Positions 60,774 through 64,000 of a stretch of 64,000 bases of DNA are shown in pieces; the stretch's first letter is position 1, and every line of letters begins with the position of its first letter. The stretch lies in NCBI GenBank assembly GCA_027924645.1, contig BSBN01001017.1:10876501-10940500 (forward strand). The letters run 5' to 3'. A program made the position numbers and the translations under genes. The notes below the pieces were generated by a model. That model did no database searches, had not been told where the DNA came from, and saw nothing but the letters and a program-made list of their open reading frames with translations. Source of the stretch: Cunninghamia lanceolata. Its lineage: Eukaryota > Streptophyta > Pinopsida > Cupressales > Cupressaceae.

Positions 60774-61365
60774 TTAGGCTTGGAAATAATGTTTGAGGAA
60801 CTGTCCATTCATGGGTAATGGAACATCCCCTCCTGTCAAGTGCTTAAGCCTGAAAGTACTGTCTCCTAATATATTAGAAATTTGGAAAAAACCTATCCAT
60901 AATTTGTCAAACTTACCATGGTCTCCTTTCCTTTCATGGGCTTTATCCCACATCAGGACTAAATTTGATATCTTGAAGGCTTTAACTTTAGCTCTTTTGT
61001 CAAACCATCGTTTGACAATAGCCTGATATTTGGCAAATTGATCAATTTCCTGACTTCTTTTCTCTTCCAGGTGCATCAGCTGAAGCAACCTAACTTCTTG
61101 GTTATTGTCTATGCCTAGGTACTCTTGGGCAAACTGCAAGGTAGGAATCAAATGCCCAACTTGACAATTTGGTTGAAGTAAAAGTAGAGCCGTTATCACT
61201 TACCAGGGTGTAAGGAACCCCATACCTAGTGACTATGTTATTTTACAAAAATTTGATGACATCTTCTGCACTGCAAGTCTTGCTGTTAGTGGCTTCAGTC
61301 CACCTGGTACAATAATTAGTAATTGTTAGAACGTACCTATGACCTGATGATGATGGAGGAGTAAT
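60774..61365 (-). pseudogene. Second E4 integrase, truncated
   Basis: The C-terminal part (TLQFAQEYLGIDNNQEVRLL, KISNLVLMWDKAHERKGDHG, FKHYFQA-like end) is present, ending at 60774. About 242 bp that would include the catalytic Glu block is deleted at 61147-61151, with the 4-base microhomology AATC at the ends. The remaining core is cut by E5 at 61366, in the sequence for GHRYILTI. The rest should resume beyond the window if E5 is complete. Confidence 0.82.
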
Positions 61366-61999
61366 TGTCTTCAACAAGCTTTTCTATCATTTTACATATG
61401 TTATGGCCGACATGTGATAAGCTACACGTTACACTCTAAATTACTCTTGTTGCTGACCCAATCAATGTTTCAAGATCTTGCAGAAGATATAAATAGAAGA
61501 TACAATTCATTTGAAAGGTAATGAAGATGAATAAGAATATATTAGAGAAGGTATGAAATGTGCAAATTCTATTTGAAGAAAGATATTTAGTAGAAACAAC
61601 AGACCACACCATCAACACATAATAGATGTGTTCTCCATAGAAATCCTCATATCCTTTTCATTGTCATAGTAGTGAGGTAAACAATTAGGGAGTAGTAGCT
61701 TCCTTGGGTAATACCCTAAATCAAAGTTGTAAATCGAGTAGTGGCTTCCTTTGGTTGAAGCCCTAAAATAAATTTGTAATACTTTTGCAGTGAGCATAAT
61801 ATATTGTGATCTAATTCTCATCATGATTTTTCCCTTTTATAGGGTTTTCCATGTAAAATCTCTGGTATCATGTGTTGATTCTTTTGTTGCATATTTTCCT
61901 TCATGTTTTCAAAGTTATTCAATTTTATCAAGAAATGCTTAAGTAAAATTTTTAAGTGTGCTTATTCACCCCCCTCTCAGCACCCCATTATGTTTAACA
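61366..61999 (+). repeat. E5 5' LTR
   Basis: The left boundary is set by the break in integrase homology and the right by the primer site. The end region CTTATTCACCCCCCTCTCAGC matches the minus-strand inner end type of the E1-E3 LTRs. Confidence 0.75.
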
Positions 62000-62001
62000 A
62001 T

Positions 62002-62017
62002 TGTAATTAGAGCCAAG
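62002..62017 (+). promoter_or_regulatory. E5 primer binding site
   Basis: TGTAATTAGAGCCAAG, three changes from TGGTATCAGAGCCAAG of E2 and E3, two bases after the LTR end. Initiator-Met type, decayed. Confidence 0.72.
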
Positions 62018-62064
62018 TACCTCTAAGTTGCTTGACCGCTGAGGTAGATCCTCCACTTGAACAC

Positions 62065-63358
62065 ATGGAATCTGGAGTGTTGGACAATGATATATTTTCT
62101 CCTGATCCTAATCTTGAAACAATGGATCTTGAAGGTTGGGATCTTGAATCTAATGAAAATGTTGTGGACTTTGAATAAGAACTCAAGACAACTCTCAATG
62201 ATCTAGAGCAAGCAAAGGAACTAAACCTGGAATATGAAGACATGCTTGAAATGGCAAAAGAAACAATTGAAAAATTGAAGGCAAAGGCCAAAGAATCAAA
62301 AGAAGAAATAGGCAAACTAAAAACTCTGATAGAAGGAGATAAAGGAAGTGACAACCTCAAGGAGGCTAAAGGCATGATTTCCAAGTTAAAGATCATGGTT
62401 GAAGAAGAAAAAAGGGTTGAAGATTGCTTCAATATCAAGCTCAATGAGGAATCAACTAAATGTTCAAAACTTGAAGAAGAATTTATCACTCTAAGGAAAT
62501 AACTAGAAAAGGCAAAAGAACATATTGACAAGGGTCTAAAACTAAAAGGAGGATCTAACATTCTTGATGAAATAATAAGCTCTCAAAAACTAGCTAAGTA
62601 AAAAATAGGTCTTGGTTTTGATAAGGGAAAGAGTCCTATGATCAATGTCTCTACAAACTTATATGATAATTTTTCATACAATAGGAAAGTCTGAATCTAG
62701 GAAAGAAGAATCCTTCATTGAAGATCCTAAGAGAAAAACTTACAAAGATTCAATAGAAGATGAATTCACTCCTGTCCAAAGATAAAGGAAGAATGTGAGG
62801 AAAAAACTCAAGCCTCCTCAACCTACAAGGCAATCAACTCACTTTAGGTATTCTCAAAGCTTCAATGGTAATTGTTTTTCTTGCAATAGGTCTGGTCACA
62901 ATGCTGTGGATTGTAGAACCAAGATGAATCAAAATATGTTAAGATGTTACACTTGCAATAAAGTTGGCCATAAAGATACTAAATACAAAAGTAGGATGAA
63001 CCAAAACTTTATTAGATGTTATGTGTGTAATAAAATGGGACATAGGGCAAATGAATGCAGAATTAAAATGGAAAGGTATAATATCGATAATGCTTAGTCA
63101 TTCTATGGTTACTGTTATACTTGTAATAAGTTTGGAAACAAAGCATCCAATTGTAGATCAAGGGCAAGAAGGAATGGAAATTCTTAGCAAACTAAGTGCA
63201 ACTGTCATGAGTGCAATCAAACAAGGAATTCTGGAAAGAATGTGAAACCCATTGATGTTTCTCAATAGAGAGTGGAAATAAACAAAGTATGGAAGAAGAA
63301 GGAAGTGAGTGATATTTCTAGATCTCTGCCTAGTGCAAGTGGATCCTCCAGTAATTAA
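62065..63358 (+). pseudogene. E5 gag: coiled coil plus five zinc-knuckle units
   Basis: The start is the first ATG after the primer site (MESGVLDNDIFSPDPNLE). The coiled coil (about 62190-62580) includes EMAKETIEKLKAKAKESKEE. LGFDKGKSP matches the E3 gag hinge. A frameshift near 62685 precedes the knuckle array: CFSCNRSGHNAVDC (intact), CYTCNKVGHKDTKY (last Cys lost), CYVCNKMGHRANEC (intact), CYTCNKFGNKASNC (His to Asn), and a worn fifth CHECNQTRNSGKNV. The tail has EINKVWKKKEVSDIS and ends at 63358. In-frame stops at about 62176, 62500 and 62600. It is a structural gag, related to those of E1-E3. Confidence 0.82.
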
Positions 63359-64000
63359 AAGTTAGAATATTGGGTTAGGGGGAGTTACAACAATAAAGTT
63401 TTTTAAACCCTTGATTTTGCAAGATGCTGAATTTTTGGCATATAGATCAGTGCTGACATGAAAATGATAGGATTAAGGAATTGAATAAATCTTATGAAAA
63501 TTCTGGGGAAAAATCTCTAATTGTGGCAAAATGTGAAGGATTTAGGGTTTACAGAGTTTCCACCAAGAAATTACATGGACTTAGGGGAGTTGATTCTAAA
63601 AATTTGTCATCCTTGTTTCAGAACAAGGAAAGCATTCTACATCTAGATGACTTTAACAAAAGTTTTGGAGCATTTGGGTAATCTGCGAAGGATTGCCAAA
63701 GGTTTACAAGGCTCTGCATATGATAAAAGCAAATTAGGTCAAAACAAGAGGAGGAAAATTGTTTGGTGGTATACATACATAAGTGATGATTGATCATTTT
63801 CAATCACATTTGAACGAAGACAAAATCCCTAAAGAGCTAAAGGAGAACTATAGGCACTCAACAAGTTAATTGATAAAAATTCATCATCACATATCCAAGT
63901 ATTCTTTAGCATTCTAGTTAAAACTCTAGATTAGTGAAATTATGGTTGCATCATTTACTCCTTAATTGATCATTATTAAGCAACCCCAACCAAAATTCAA
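63359..64000 (+). other. E5 sequence after gag
   Basis: GGGTTAGGGGGAGTTAC at 63373-63389 is a polypurine tract at the same place as in E1-E3. A 66-codon open stretch (63481-63681, SLIVAKCEGFRVYRVSTKKL) has no motif I recognise. No pol sequence is seen before the window ends. Confidence 0.45.

Larger units (their letters stand above)
37929..61365 (-). mobile_element. E4: Tat-like Ty3/gypsy tandem array (LTR-internal-LTR-internal)
   Basis: Sequence 37929 to about 46400 is repeated with modest divergence at 52966-61365, and a gag-pol region lies between. Reading right to left, the complete unit is a middle LTR (52966-53957), primer site (52941-52960), gag, protease, archaeal-type RNase H, reverse transcriptase, RNase H, integrase, a 2.3-kb spacer, protein A, and the 3' LTR (37929-38919). 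To the right of the middle LTR, a second unit supplies its own protein A, spacer and integrase end before E5 cuts it. This is the structure expected from unequal recombination between elements or LTRs. Motifs such as FAYRHMPFGLINA and YGMLLSRDWSK place it near plant Tat/Ogre elements. Confidence 0.82.
61366..64000 (+). mobile_element. E5: copia-style LTR element, 5' part, plus strand
   Basis: It interrupts the second E4 integrase; the left copy at about 46395 shows the uninterrupted sequence. A 634-bp LTR (61366-61999, TGTCTTCAAC...TTTAACA) is followed by a worn primer site (62002-62017) and gag (62065-63358). The rest lies outside the window, so completeness, the other LTR and the duplication cannot be tested. 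No protease or pol appears in the 640 bp after gag, so it may be non-autonomous like E1 and E3. Confidence 0.78.

Overview
The window looks like repeat-dense nuclear DNA from a large-genome seed plant. A conifer or other gymnosperm is my guess, from the layered, old, heavily mutated LTR retrotransposons and the AT-rich composition; nothing fixes the species. I see no convincing host gene, tRNA, rRNA or CRISPR array. Nearly everything can be assigned to six nested LTR retroelements and remnants of two older ones. Coding remnants are on the minus strand, except for the element at the right edge. LAYOUT. (1) 494-4053 (minus) is a broken gene for a large retroelement-associated protein, called protein A here. 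Its upstream side (4054-4672, continuing at 26373-28100) carries a roughly 120-bp tandem repeat with small dyads. (2) E0, a Ty3/gypsy chromovirus (4678-26367, duplication GAAAG), splits that host sequence. (3) E1 (7046-22481, target TATAT/TATAC) sits inside the RNase H region of E0. E1 is a copia-style element without recognisable pol genes. It has a gag with several zinc knuckles and a second large protein, called protein B. (4) E2 (11222-18535, duplication AATAC) sits inside the protein B gene of E1. E2 is a copia element with scrambled gene order. (5) E3 (28106-35599, duplication CTCTT) is a separate E1-like element carrying gag and protein B. (6) 36629-37928 looks like a truncated plus-oriented LTR. 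(7) E4 (37929-61365) is a Tat-like Ty3/gypsy tandem array LTR-internal-LTR-internal. Its polyprotein order is gag, protease, archaeal-type RNase H, reverse transcriptase, RNase H, integrase, followed by a 1,431-codon protein A frame ending at the 3' LTR. (8) E5 (61366 to the window end, plus strand) is a copia-style element inserted in the second E4 integrase; its gag has five zinc-knuckle units. HOW THE PARTS RELATE. E1, E3 and perhaps E5 carry cis signals (LTRs, initiator-Met-type primer site, polypurine tracts) and a gag but no visible pol, so they would need enzymes from autonomous copia elements. E2 shows mosaic recombination between pol-bearing and gag-bearing copies. Proteins A and B have no function I can name. 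Both consist of a helical globular N-terminal part, a long charged linker and a coiled-coil C-terminal part, and each occurs in two distinct elements. They are the best candidates here for something undescribed. All coding regions contain stops and most contain frameshifts, so nothing appears functional as it stands. Domain calls rest on reading motifs by eye; no search was run.
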